This document shows positions 13,241-23,909 of a stretch of 64,000 nt of DNA, piece by piece. The DNA comes from Pseudeuparius sepicola. Its lineage: Eukaryota; Arthropoda; Insecta; Coleoptera; Anthribidae. The notes beneath the pieces are model-generated. The model saw only the letters and a program-made list of their open reading frames with translations. It made no database searches and was not told the DNA's origin. Position 1 is the stretch's first letter. Every line of letters starts with the position of its first letter. The stretch is from contig OY987298.1 of assembly GCA_963920635.1 (NCBI GenBank), positions 125,559,735 to 125,623,734 of the forward strand, given 5' to 3'. Position numbers and translations under genes: made by a program.

Positions 13241-14309
13241 GTTTGTTCCAACAGGGCCAATAACCGTGCTCAAGCACGTTCAGCGCATGCGCACTACCCC
13301 ACTGGCTGTTCCAACTGAATTATGTACCTACCGACACGGGGCGATACACGCACTGTTCCAGCCGATTTATGGATCATTTGTGTATCGTCCTTGTACGATA
13401 AAAACGGTGCCTGGTCTAAAGCAATAACCGCGTGTACTGACATGCGCAGTTTATGGTCGTGTGACAGAGATAAACATTAACCTCATATTTTTGCTTTTAC
13501 GTAGATAGTTTTAAATCGATGGCTGGGATCGTGTTTTTTATTTCTTGTTGGGTAGGGCGGGGAATCGTTGAACAATTTTTTAGAGTGAAGAGTGAGGTTA
13601 GCCCACCGAACATTCGGTTAGCCACATATTAAACACGCAGGTTAGGTGCGGTCACAAATATGATTTGGTCGATTTGATTCACAATCCGTTCCATCTGAAA
13701 TTTTCTTTGGGATCATTTGTTCCAACTCGAATTTACGTACCGTCACAGAACTGTACATGAACTAGATGATAACCCTTAAAGAACGCATGCGCTAGTTTTG
13801 CACCGTTCATGTGCGATCCCAAAGAAAATTTCAGATGGAACGGATTGTGAATCAAATCGACCAAATCACGTTTTGCGACCGCACCTAACCTGCGTGTTTA
13901 ATATGTGGCTAACCGAATGTTCGGTGGGCTAACCTCACTCTTCACTCTAAAAAATTATTGTTCAACGATTCCCCGCCCTACCCAACAAGCCAAAAACCAA
14001 CAAGAAATAAAAAACACGATCCCAGCCATCGATTTAAAACCATCTACGTAAAAACAAAAATATGAGGTTATTGTTTATCTCTGTCACATGACTACATTGC
14101 GCATGTCAGTACAACGCGGTTATTGCTTTAGACCAGGCACCGTTTTTATCGTACAAGGACGATACACAAATGATCCATAAATCGGCTGGAACAGTGCGTG
14201 TATCGTCCCGTGTCGGTAGGTACATAATTCAGTTGGAACAGCCAGCGGGGTAGTGCGCATGCGCTGAACGTGCTTGAGCACGGTTATTGGCCCTGTTGGA
14301 ACAAACCTT
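13241..14309. repeat. 1.07-kb palindrome upstream of the transposase
   Basis: Arms of about 475-495 bp (13241-13713 and about 13815-14309) are near-perfect reverse complements, starting GGTTTGTTCCAACAGGGCC at each outer end, with a spacer of about 100 bp. Both arms give the same spurious 60-85-residue open frame. I could not define a clear target duplication, so it may be a fold-back MITE inserted in element Y or a duplicated-inverted segment. It ends 108 bp before the transposase start codon. Confidence 0.75.
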
Positions 14310-14416
14310 TTCAAGTTTGGCTAGTAGCCGACGGAGGGCATTTGCGAATGTAACATGGCGTTATTTCCCAGTTTTGTCTTGATTTTCGCGGCAAATCGTT
14401 CAGCGTCTTTGTGAAA

Positions 14417-15733
14417 ATGCCGGAGTATTCGAACGCCGAGTTAACGGACATGGTTATAATGTACGGGAGATGCGATGAAAGTGCACATCGAGCTGCAGCA
14501 GAATACCGTATTCGTTTTCCTAACAGGGCAAATATGCCTAACCCACGTACTTTCGTGAACATTGTACAACGTATGCGAAACACTGGTGTTTTGCAAGCTC
14601 GAAGGGGTGGGCCTGGAGGGCAAATGAACATGGACGATGTTGAGTCAGTGCTTGATTTGGTGGAAGAGCAACCTTCCATAAGCACTACAGCTATTGCAAG
14701 GAGATTGGGAATATCTCAGAACAAGGCAAGTAAAATAAAACCAATAAAACTGACTTCTACCAAAGACTATCCCATGTGATGGGATTGTCTTTGCTTGCAC
14801 CTAATACCTACATAAAATTTAAAATGTAACAATACAATTATTTACAGGCATGGAGGATTCTAAGGGAAAACGGCCTTCACCCTTATCACATACAAAAGGT
14901 CCAAGCATTAGAAGCAAATGATTTTCCGGTGAGAATGACCTACTGCACTTGGCTACGTGATCGAATCGCCCAAGACCCAAACTTTGTTTTCAACATTCTT
15001 TGGACAGACGAATGCTGCTTCACACGTGCTGGGGTTTTAAACACGTATGTAAATTTTTACTTACTTATAGCTTTCTCTCCTCCATATTATCTTTTTTATT
15101 TATTATAAAATTGGCTATGTCAATCCTAACGCCTTCGCCAAAATTGTGAATATTTCTAATTTTTGTTTTTTTTTTAGACACAACAGCCATATTTGGTCCG
15201 ATGAGAACCCACATGCTGTTCGGCGGTTTAATTTCCAACGTCGGTTTTCCATCAATGTTTGGGCTGGAGTTTATGGAGATCGATTAATTGGACCATACAT
15301 TCTACCGGAAAATTTAAACGCTGAACGATACTTGTATTTTCTGACAAATGTTTTGTTTGATAATTTGCCACTACAAGTACTGCATGACATGTGGTTTATG
15401 CACGATGGTGCACCAGCCCATTTTGCGAGACCTGTTCGTGCACTTTTAGACGACCAATGCCCCAACCGTTGGATCGGAAGAGGAGGGCCCATTGCATGGC
15501 CGCCGCGATCACCAGACTTGAATCCAATGGATTTTTGTATTTGGGGATTCATGAAGGCGATTGTGTACGAGCAGGAAATCGACAACGAGCAGCAGTTACG
15601 TGAACGAATTGAAGGTGCAGCTGTTCAAATCCGGAATAATCATGGACTTTTTGCACGTATCCGGACTTCTTTAGTTAACCGAGTGAATTTGTGCATCGAA
15701 GTTAACGGCGGCCTCTTTGAACAGCTACTGTAG
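14417..15733 (+). CDS. intact Tc1/mariner-type DDD transposase, three exons
   Basis: The spliced product has 353 residues and would cut and rejoin the ends of element Y at TA sites. Exons are 14417-14725, 14848-15044 and 15178-15733. Intron 1 begins with GC rather than GT (AAG|GCAAGT, ending TTACAG); using the GT four bases downstream would shift the frame to a stop. Intron 2 is GT-AG. The N-terminus (about residues 3-60) resembles the DUF4817-like DNA-binding domain seen in many insect transposases. Catalytic aspartates are D157 in LWTDE, D245 in MHDGAPAH and D287 in SPDLNPMD, with 41 residues between the last two. The start ATG follows a GTG/AAA; ATG at 14417 fits the family. No frameshift or stop is seen. 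Donor choice is inferred from frame; it has not been confirmed by RNA. Confidence 0.85.
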
Positions 15734-16306
15734 TGCTTTGCATGTGCATTTGTGCAATGTGTGCTAGTGCAGTTGTGATTTTTCGGTTACCCTTCGGGGT
15801 TTTCCTGGCGGAGGGGATCTACCTCGTCGTGGTCGTCAGGCTGAGTACCTCGCTTCAAACAAAAGGAATAGCAGAGGGAAACCAAGAGATCCCCAACAGA
15901 TTTAAAAAATGTGAATGTTGTGTTGTGTGACTTTTAATGTAAAAAAGCAAGAAAACAGAAAATGGTGCAAACAATCCTGGAAATGTCAGTAAGGTAGGTG
16001 TTTCATAGGCATTCTACATGTTCCTCAGAAAGTAATCGTTTTTAAAAGGAAATCGAAATTTTGTGGTGAATCCTCGGATAAATTGATAGACGTGGCAACG
16101 CCGCGCTATTGACATATGCGAAATTTTTAGACATGTCGCGCGGGCGTCCATAGGCGGCGTTTTTTGAGGGGTTTAATACAATTTGAAAAAAAATTTTTTT
16201 AGGCTTAAGACAAATGTTAGAAAATTTTTGAAAATTTATTTTAGCAAGTCTAATTTTTCTTTATCTGCCATAAAAATTTTTGTACTAAGTGATAGTTAAC
16301 CCTGTA

Positions 16307-16538
16307 TATCGACAAATTTAATCAACTATTTTTATAGATTTTTGGCGTAGAATCGAATGGAATAATTAGTTTTTTGGTAGCGTTAATAGTTTTTGAGAGA
16401 TGAACCAAAGTTATATTTTTTTAAAATGGAAACCGTAGTTCATATCTCAAAAACTATTAACGCTACCAAAAAACTAATTATTCCATTCGATTCTACGCCA
16501 AAAAATTTATAAAAATAGTTGATTAAATTTGTCGATAT
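16307..16538. mobile_element. small palindromic MITE Z
   Basis: Two arms of about 105 bp are almost perfect reverse complements, starting TATCGACAAATTTAATCAAC and mirrored at the other end, joined by a short spacer around 16420. It lies between the right end of Y and the right arm of X, at a TATA-rich site, so it inserted at or next to the same place as Y. Confidence 0.75.
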
Positions 16539-16755
16539 ATATAAGTTGTAGCCAGGAGAGAGGTTTCCAAAAAATTGAAAATTTCAGTCTTGCGCCAATG
16601 CGCGGAAACTATAAAACTTATCTAAAATCTGATTGGTCCACCAAATTCCTCTCAAAAAAGTAGTACCGTGACGTGAAAACCGCAACCCCCTAGCTTTAAT
16701 AATAACCGAGATTTTTTAGAAAAACACCCAAAAACACCCAAAATCCTATTTTTGA

Positions 16756-16951
16756 TATCAATATCTGTCACCGTTCTTGAGTTACAGGGCGTTTTTCGAA
16801 AATGTGCGTTTTCGAAAAGTGAACGTAACTTCTTTCGAGTTGAACATTTTGTGTTTCTGTAAAAACATTCCTAAAGCACATTTTTACGTAGAATCCATTT
16901 TCTTTTACTACTTTTTTTTCAATTCAATGGTTTAAGAGTTACCTACCGATG
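16756..16951 (+). repeat. dispersed repeat R, copy 1
   Basis: About 195 bp that match the reverse complement of 19101-19296. Shared blocks include GATATC-ATATCTGTCACC, TTGAGTTACAGGGCGTTTTT, TTGTGTTTCTGTAAAACATT and the end CCGATGAAAAAAA. The two copies flank about 2.1 kb, but I see no coding or clean ends that would prove a single element. Confidence 0.65.
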
Positions 16952-19100
16952 AAAAAAAATATTTTTTAAATACAGGGTGATTTATTCATAAATACATTAA
17001 TTTTAACCACGTCATCAGGGAGGTACATATATACCGAAAACGCAAAAAAAAAATTTTTTGCTGCATGTTTAAATAATGGGGCAATTTATCCCAAATCCCG
17101 CGTAACGAGGCGCACCTGAACGCATGTGGCTACGACGTTATGCTGCAGCACATGGCACCGGCCGCGACGTTGCCATTATTTATTGATAATTTAATTACGA
17201 AAAAATATTCAGTTTATGAATTATTTACCTAGTTGATATGCCAATAACAGGGTGTTAGCACACCTTGGACTTGGCGTGTTCAGCATCTAACTCGAGAGAC
17301 CCTTATCACTACACTTTTCACAGCACCCGCTATAACAATACAAAAGGTCTTCACAATCACACGCACAAAACGCACTCAGTGTCTACAGAGGGTGGAAAAT
17401 ACTGAAACCTCAAAAGACTGAAACTGTCTCCGAAATTCGCTAGATTTTGAGATTTAAGACAAAAGTTTTATTAAAAAGAACGCAGGCGTCCCATCCTCAT
17501 TCCACAACTATTATTTATTACGTCAAACTTCTCATTGTCAAGGATCTGCTGCCGGTTTCTATTGTATGTGGCGCCATCTCGTTGGTATTAACGTCGCCGA
17601 ATCTGTGGTTGAGCTCTCAGTCACCCTCTGTGTGTTCAAAACCGAAAGTCTACAGCGCGCTTTATGACACGGTAACTAGCGAACCTTTCTAATAGATGGC
17701 AGCACGTACTACAGAAACCAGAGTTGCCTACATTCTGTAGGTATATTCGGTACTCTTTGTGCAACATTTTTGCTTTTTTACCAAAACGGTTCTCTAGACA
17801 AATGCGGAAATGATAGACATAATAATGATCCTTCATGGAGAATGCCTGCAGAATGTCAGTCAAGCTACCGCGGAACTATTTAGAAGCGCGCCACCTATCG
17901 GCAGGTAGCGAAACTAAGTACGAAACCACAACGACGTTTCATTACGGGAATGCTTTCTACGAACGAAGTAGTGTCAATGAATGCGACATGGGACATAACC
18001 TTTAAAAATATCCAAACCAAAATACGGAGAATGTGCACTGTGAAATACGGGAAACAATAACATCACATGTGCGATTAGTGAGGCGGAGTGCGAGAAACGA
18101 AAGGAAATTCACAGTGCACTCTGCAGAAACTTGGCAAGGATCAATGCCGCAAACACCAACGCGCCGCGTGCCGGAAATTCTCGGCCACGGGCAATCGCCA
18201 AGCTCCTTTTGCGGAGTTCGGGCTACACACATCCTCCTACTCCTACTAACGACTGCACGACAAGGGTTGTGACAAATAGAAGTCAAGAAAGCTAAGGACT
18301 TTTAGCAACCCATCATCCCTAACTCGCCCAGAAATAATACTAAGACTCGGTAGGTTACACATCAGGCTATACCCGGTAACATACCTAACGGCAGGAAAAG
18401 AAACTAGAAAAAGCTGTAAAGATCGAAAGGTGGAAATTAGAAAGATTCAAGTACTTACGACTGAACCAATGTCACAGAGGAGGACCACCCCCACGGAAAC
18501 GATTCTATTGCAAATATGGATCCCTAGTAACAATGAAAAGCAAACATAACGAGAAATAAAGGAATGAGAAGTGTATCGTTGGTGATGGTAACCAACTTAA
18601 GCGGAAAGTAAGGTAATTTTAAGCAAATATATTATATATATTAATCAAATTGTGTCGCAATCTTGCAAAAATGTCCTTGAAAGGGTGCCTTCTCTCTGGA
18701 TACCGCTCGTAGTATAAAGTGCTCGTTGCATCTGCATTTTCCCCGGATTGTATAAAACAGAGTATCATATCCCATTTTTCATAACTTTCAAATTTAATTG
18801 TATGTTATAAAGTTTATAAATTAAACAAAAAGAGGAAAATCTTTACACTACCAAAACAACTTAACTTAAAATTTGGGAGGTAACAGTAAACATTTATTGT
18901 TCACGGTTGTCTTATTGTCTCACCGTCCAAAGCCTACTTGTTGAAAGGGCGCGTTTCCAATTATTATACACATGAAATCATAAAAACTATTAGTTGATAA
19001 CTACTTAAGTAAATCATTAAGTGTTAGGTACATAGTTTTGGAATGATATTTTTTTTCTCTATTAGAAAATGCAGGCTCTGTTCCTTTTAAATCTTTTTTT
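16952..19100. other. unassigned sequence between the R repeats
   Basis: Contains TACAGGGTGATTTATTC at about 16972, which looks like a TA-flanked transposon end without a located partner; a GC-richer piece at 17095-17175; and 17870-18590, which has moderate G+C but no reading frame I recognise. Nothing else can be supported. Confidence 0.35.
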
Positions 19101-19296
19101 CATCGGTAACTCTTAAAAACCATTGACTTGAAAAATGAAATGTAGTAGCAGCATTGGACTCCATGTAAAAAAAGTGCTTTAGGAATGTTTTACAGAAACA
19201 CAAAATTTTCAACCCGAGAAAAGTTACGGCCACTTTTCGGAAACGCACATTTTTGAAAAACGCCCTGTAACTCAAGAATGGTGACAGATATCGATT
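19101..19296 (-). repeat. dispersed repeat R, copy 2
   Basis: Reverse-complement copy of 16756-16951, with many substitutions and a few small indels. The overlapping open frames on the minus strand differ from those of copy 1 and are not considered genes. Confidence 0.65.
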
Positions 19297-19524
19297 TGCG
19301 GTTTTCGCCATTAGGTTTATCATAAAAATCAACCTCAGACACCGATATCAGTTTTCGTCTATTTCCATTACTTATAAACAGGAGTTTCCCTTTAAAAGTG
19401 TCCAATCCAAATTTATGTTTTTTTTTAATATGGAATTATCTCATTATTTTACGGATGTATTTTTCTTCCCTCTTAGTTTATTGCTATTTTCTCATGTATC
19501 GTAATTTTCAGCAAACCCACCTTA

Positions 19525-19720
19525 GACCGTTTTCTGGGACGCAATGATAACTCGGATCAATATAGCGATAGCAAAATAGGGAGAAAATATTTATGGCCAT
19601 GTGTAGGTAGGTATACCTGCCATCGACGAGCATACACATATTCTAAAGGGGCTGCGGTATACAGATAACTGTCGCAATATAATCGAATAACATGGGCACG
19701 TCTACCTCGCTGTGACTTTT
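19525..19720 (+). repeat. dispersed repeat D, copy 1
   Basis: Direct match to 22117-22305: TTTCTGGGACGCAATGA, GGATCAATATAGC, GAAAATATTTATGGC and ATACAGATAACTGTCGCAA occur in the same order in both. The class is unknown. It is not coding in any shared frame. Confidence 0.6.
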
Positions 19721-20315
19721 ACGTTTGAAAGCATGCAGCTAGGAGTTTCCGTTCAAGGAGAGAAACACGAAAAAATTCCGCCAAATGATCTCTTCCGACA
19801 TTTTATATATCTCTCTTTTACCACGTGTAAGCACTATAAAACGACAATCAATAATTATTTTAAACATCAAGTTATTTTGTTGAGTAACACCCAGGGGCGT
19901 GCGGTGACATTTTAAGTAAGGGAAGCAATGTTTAAAAACTTTCATATTTGTAATGTAATTCGATTCTTCGATTACTTTTTGCGAATTCGACAATGACGTC
20001 ATCATAAAAACGTCGATGCTCTAACATGTTCTGGAGAAGTATATTCTCAATAGACAACAGCGATATCTGTGAAAGTCATTCATTCATTTTTGTGGTTAAA
20101 TTTTTCATAGGGGGTTTTGCTCTTCCGTTTATAATTAATTGAAACTTATCCGCAAAGTTTAATGTTGAAAATCCCTTTATTATTAAGGCATACACTACAC
20201 ATTCACACACACTCTTCTTACTTAATAATAATTATTGTCCAACTTTAACATTTTCAACGTCATTCCCGACAGCCGCAGTTGACGGTATTTGCATGTCCAC
20301 GTCCGTATTATTGTC

Positions 20316-20603
20316 TTATTAAAAAACAAAAAAGTTAAATTTCTTTTTTTTACTAGGTGGTTGTGACATCCACCTTTTATTTCAAACAACTTTTGTAAGT
20401 AACTTTTTACCGTATTTTAAAAAATAAGGGTACTTTACTCTTGGGCTATTTTGACATTTTTGTATCCAAAAAGAGATATTTAAATTTTGATATATGCGTT
20501 TTGAATTTGAAATGACGCACCAACTTTTATCAAGAATAAAATTTTCTGAGAAATTAATAATAAAAAAGTTTTCTATTTGTGTCCAACTTTCTGCCGGTCA
20601 CTG
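20316..20603 (-). mobile_element. truncated MITE of the CAGTGACCGG family
   Basis: The right end is complete: GTGTCCAACTTTCTGCCGGT then CACTG followed by TA at 20604-20605. Internal sequence matches the full-length relative at 57386-57888 in the opposite orientation. The left end is missing; similarity stops near 20316. Confidence 0.7.
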
Positions 20604-20906
20604 TATAATTTCAATAAGCGAAGACAATGGAACTCCGAATAATTTTTGATTACATCGCAGCACAAAGTAGGGTCTATTTTTAATTGTATCTGGTTGGGTT
20701 TGTTCTTGGATATCCTTCTCTTCAGATAATTCCTACAGGAATTAAAACAGGAGTTTAAACTCGATAATGGGTAGAAATCTACATATTGTTATTTTCATTT
20801 GAAACAAATTATATATTTTGGCTTCATATATTTTGAAATAACGTCTAAAAAATATGTCACAAAAATTGTAAATAGGTACCAACTTCCAATACACACACAT
20901 CTTCCA

Positions 20907-21107
20907 ACCGTTTGCGATGAAATTGGCAAAACGTGCTCCAAAACATCTCCAACTCCAACATTCAACACAAAAAGATAACCACAAAAAAGTTATGAGTAAA
21001 AACACGAGCCAAAAATAGTGCAAATGGCGCCGTCCGTGAGATACGTAGAAATTGACATTTTCAGCTTATTTTCCAACCCCAAAAACACAGCAGTGGCAAA
21101 TTTCAAT
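20907..21107 (-). mobile_element. diverged fragment of fold-back family F1
   Basis: Matches the arms of the elements at 34473 and 46347 (blocks such as ATGGCGCCGTCCGTGAGATAC, CGTAGAAATTGACATTTTCA and CAACCGTTTGCG), but covers only part of one arm and has no ends. The minus-strand open frames at 20742-21175 come from this similarity. Confidence 0.6.
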
Positions 21108-22116
21108 AATGTGCCTAGTATAAGTTTTAAAAAGTAAATTTGGACTCCATCTAAGAAACTAAAGTTAATAGACACACGGTCAATAAGAATTTTATTGAAG
21201 TGAATACTTCTTTGGTTTCAGAGATAAAGCATATGACATATATGAAAGAGAGAGAGAGAGAGAGAGCGAATATATATACATTCAAGCGTAGCTTCCTCGA
21301 TTTGAAGGAGTGGGGTAGAACGAAAGCAGCGTTGTTTCTCGGAAATTATTTGATTGTGTATATTTTCATGTTACAATGGTGCCAAACTTCGGGCAATGGT
21401 GCCACACGTAAACACAAAACACAAATGGTAATGGTACAAAATTGCATCGCCGCCATCTAATCAGGTAGGTAATCAGCAGAGCAAGAGTGCACGTCTGGCT
21501 GCCTATCTGTACAGTATTAAGTCGGCCAACATCAAGGTTAGTAGACTAACCTTAGGCCAACGTGACTATGAATAAGGACATAAAGACTGCAAGCCTAAGC
21601 ATAGACAGGCAAATTTTCTCGTTTCATTTTTTTCTTAGAGATTTGTTTACTAGGTACGAAGTTGATAATTACTGAAATTACAAAATGTGCCATTTTAAAC
21701 AAAGAGGTGCTAAAGATGCATGATTGTGCCATTTTTGGCACAATAATGTGCACCTTAGAACAACCCTGAACGAAAGAAACGCACACAAAGTAATAGCGAT
21801 GTTACACGCATGCGTAGAATGACGCGTTCCGTTACAGTGGGGGAATAGACGCTATACAACCGACTGCGTGCACTGTTGTGTATATATATCTATAAGCGAA
21901 CGGATCTGTGGAAGAACCCTTTACAAATTTAAATGTTGAAAATCGCTACCTATATTGGTGCCGCAGGATTTGATACCTGGGAATCGGATAACCGAAGGAA
22001 CCGGAATCGGTGGATAAGCCACAGGTTTACAGGGCCCGTGTGGTAGTGTACCTATATATTTTCAAAAATCTCCCCCACTTAATATTAAATACTTGCGGCG
22101 GGATTTGCTGCAAAGC
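21108..22116. other. unassigned DNA with a GA microsatellite
   Basis: A (GA)n run of about ten units lies at 21246-21266. Nothing else is recognisable apart from ordinary A+T-rich sequence. Confidence 0.5.
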
Positions 22117-22305
22117 CGACCTGAGCCTCTTTCTGGGACGCAATGACACGCGGATCAATATAGCACCGGCAAATAGAGAAAATATTTATGGCATTGTGTG
22201 TACTCGCGGTAGACGGGGGATACATCGTAAAGCGCTGCGGCATACAGATAACTGTCGCAATATAAATGAATACAATCGCCGATCGCGGCTGTCGCTTTTA
22301 TGTAT
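22117..22305 (+). repeat. dispersed repeat D, copy 2
   Basis: Second direct copy of the 19525-19720 repeat, diverged by scattered substitutions. Confidence 0.6.
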
Positions 22306-22437
22306 GAGAGAAGAGTGGATTTTGCCATAATAAATATTTTTGTCAATGAAAGATTTCTTTAATACCTGTAATTATAAATAAAATAAAGCATGTTTGAGTG
22401 GCATATCAGGTAAAGGATATCAATTGAAAAAAATGCA

Positions 22438-22510
22438 GTCCAGCCGGGGTTGGAACCTGGGACTCCTACTCCGTAGGCACTTAACCCACCAAGCTACCGG
22501 AGATACAGGT
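22438..22510 (-). repeat. tRNA-like head of a SINE-type repeat
   Basis: On the minus strand the A-box-like GTAGCTTGGTGGGTTAAGTG is followed about 30 bases later by a B-box-like AGGTTCCAACCCC and then a T-rich tract. Part of the same head (CCGTATCTCCGGTAGCTT) recurs in plus orientation at 22852-22885. Stems are weak, so this is a tRNA-derived repeat and not a tRNA gene. Confidence 0.5.
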
Positions 22511-22519
22511 TCCGTGGCC

Positions 22520-22736
22520 TATTCATGATTGTTGGTTCTGTGAACTTCCTATTTATTCGTCAACCCACAAAAATCGACATTTAGCGACTTATAATGCAAG
22601 TAATTATTTATTAATACAAGTATTAAAAATCTTTCTTTTTTGATTTTCTTGGCTTGATATTGTAGGTTATAATTTCCACGTTCGATACTTGCATTAAGTC
22701 GATAAAGGGAGTTCACATAACCAACAATCATGAATA
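22520..22736. mobile_element. small TIR element between two tRNA-like heads
   Basis: The ends ATTCATGATTGTTGGTT and AACCAACAATCATGAAT are inverted, and imperfect pairing continues inward (GTGAACTTCC/GGGAGTTCAC, CGACTTA-ATGCAAGTA). About 215 bp, non-coding. Confidence 0.65.
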
Positions 22737-22848
22737 GTTACCCTACACCCTGTAACCCTTTCTAGTAGTTGTAGAAGACGCCGATGTCTCCTACATCTCA
22801 TCGCTACAAACTAATATAAATTGGAATATTATAACACCTATAGCCCAT

Positions 22849-22890
22849 GGAACCCGTATCTCCGGTAGCTTCGCTGGTTGAGTACCAACA
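22849..22890 (+). repeat. second tRNA-like head, inverted relative to 22438-22510
   Basis: CATGGAACCCGTATCTCCGG followed by TAGCTTCGCTGGTTGAGTACC mirrors the minus-strand head at 22475-22520. Only the A-box half is present. Confidence 0.45.
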
Positions 22891-23164
22891 GCAACAGTAG
22901 AGGGGTTTCATGCCTTAAATCGACCATAACTTATTATAATAATAGTGCGTCCTATTCTCCTGGTTAAATACGTTTCTTCTCAATTTTAGAATATACTTAT
23001 TGTCTCCACAACCCAGCTGTTTTTCTCTTAGTTAGAGTTATATTAGTGTCCCGACAAAACTTCTCTTTTATTTCTACTGCGCATATCCTAAAACATATTA
23101 CCTCTCTCTCTTTACTCCTTCACACCATTCTGTTAAATGATTGTTAAATGATTTAATCATTTAA

Positions 23165-23213
23165 GTTAAAGATGCAATCATTATGATGCAATCATTATGA
23201 TTGCATCTTTAAC
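23165..23213. repeat. short hairpin with internal duplication
   Basis: GTTAAAGATGCAATCAT and ATGATTGCATCTTTAAC are perfect reverse complements; the block ATGCAATCATTATG is tandemly repeated between them. Confidence 0.6.
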
Positions 23214-23334
23214 TAAACAGTTGCTTATCTCAAACTTAACATGGGCGTTCGCGGTTTTTGTAGACAAATTTTGACAATCTGTAGAAAAGTCATTTTAGAA
23301 CAAAAAGTTCCTATTAACATATGGGTGCATAAAC

Positions 23335-23900
23335 GGCAGCGTCGCAATGACAAGGCCCGGCAGCTGAAAGTGATGAGTCATCCAAATTCAACTTTCAAGA
23401 TGTCAACTTGATAAATTTGGTAAAAAACACTTTAAAATGATTGTTTACATATATAGCTCATGGTTTTACAACACGGATAATAATCTACGAGATTGAAAGT
23501 AACATTTTTAAGGGCTTTTGGTGCATTTTGATATCTAGCGGTAACATTTTCGTAAGTGCCAATTATTTCTTATTGCGTGCCTAGATACAACTAAATTCGA
23601 ATGAATAAAACCATCAAACGTTCTGATTTTATGGTGGTTAAGTTTAATCAGGTAAAACTTTTAGGTATAAAACTCTCCAAACCGTCCAAACCAAAACCAC
23701 ATTTACCCTGGAAGTGTAATACCGTCGTATATTATTTAAAAACACAGACCAAAACACAATAAACACAACAAACGTTCTATAAAGATCAAAATCGCCAGAC
23801 AAGTAAACGTAAACAACTACAAAAAGCTATACCAGGCTGTGATGACGTAGTGACGTTTCGCGTCGCCAGTTGGCGGGCCATTATTATTGCGTGGGGGCCG
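23335..23900 (-). mobile_element. P-like non-autonomous element, copy without THAP segment
   Basis: The ends GGCAGCGTCGCAATGACAAG and, on the other strand, CGGCCCCCACGCAATAATAA are imperfect inverted repeats. GCATAAAC before and GTATAAAC after form a 7-of-8 match, the 8-bp duplication length of P and hAT elements. Read on the minus strand the interior follows 48199-48774 in order (TTTACTTGTCTGGCGATTTT, then TTTTGGTTTGGACGG), but the THAP-coding part of that copy is absent here. Confidence 0.6.
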
Positions 23901-23909
23901 GTATAAACC

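Larger units (their letters stand above)
12649..16304 (+). mobile_element. element Y, autonomous Tc1/mariner-type transposon
   Basis: The terminal inverted repeats begin CAGGGTTAACTAT and continue ACTTAGTACAAAAA for about 34 bp with one or two mismatches, and TA flanks both ends (12647-12648 and 16305-16306). Inside are the 1.07-kb palindrome 13241-14309, the three-exon transposase gene (14417-15733) and about 570 bp of 3' sequence. Without the palindrome the element would be about 2.6 kb. TA target and TIR-plus-DDD transposase place it in the IS630-Tc1-mariner superfamily. Confidence 0.75.
12431..16745. mobile_element. palindromic MITE X, split at its centre by later insertions
   Basis: The arm at 12431-12648 is the reverse complement, nearly base for base, of 16541-16745. 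Together they form a palindrome of about 430 bp whose centre reads CAACTTATATAAGTTG. The left end is TA then CAGGTTGTGCC; the right end is cut off at about 16745 where different sequence begins. Elements Y (12649-16304) and Z (16307-16538) sit between the arms at the central TATA. Open frames in the arms (for example 12402-12602) are not coding. Confidence 0.75.

Noticed and set aside
13170..14314. Twin frames of 64-85 residues in the 1.07-kb palindrome
   Set aside because: Same sequence in the two palindrome arms, no recognisable domain, not linked to the transposase.
18002..18286. Antiparallel frames of 79 and 94 residues
   Set aside because: Overlapping opposite-strand frames in a GC-richer patch with no motif; neither has splice or family support.
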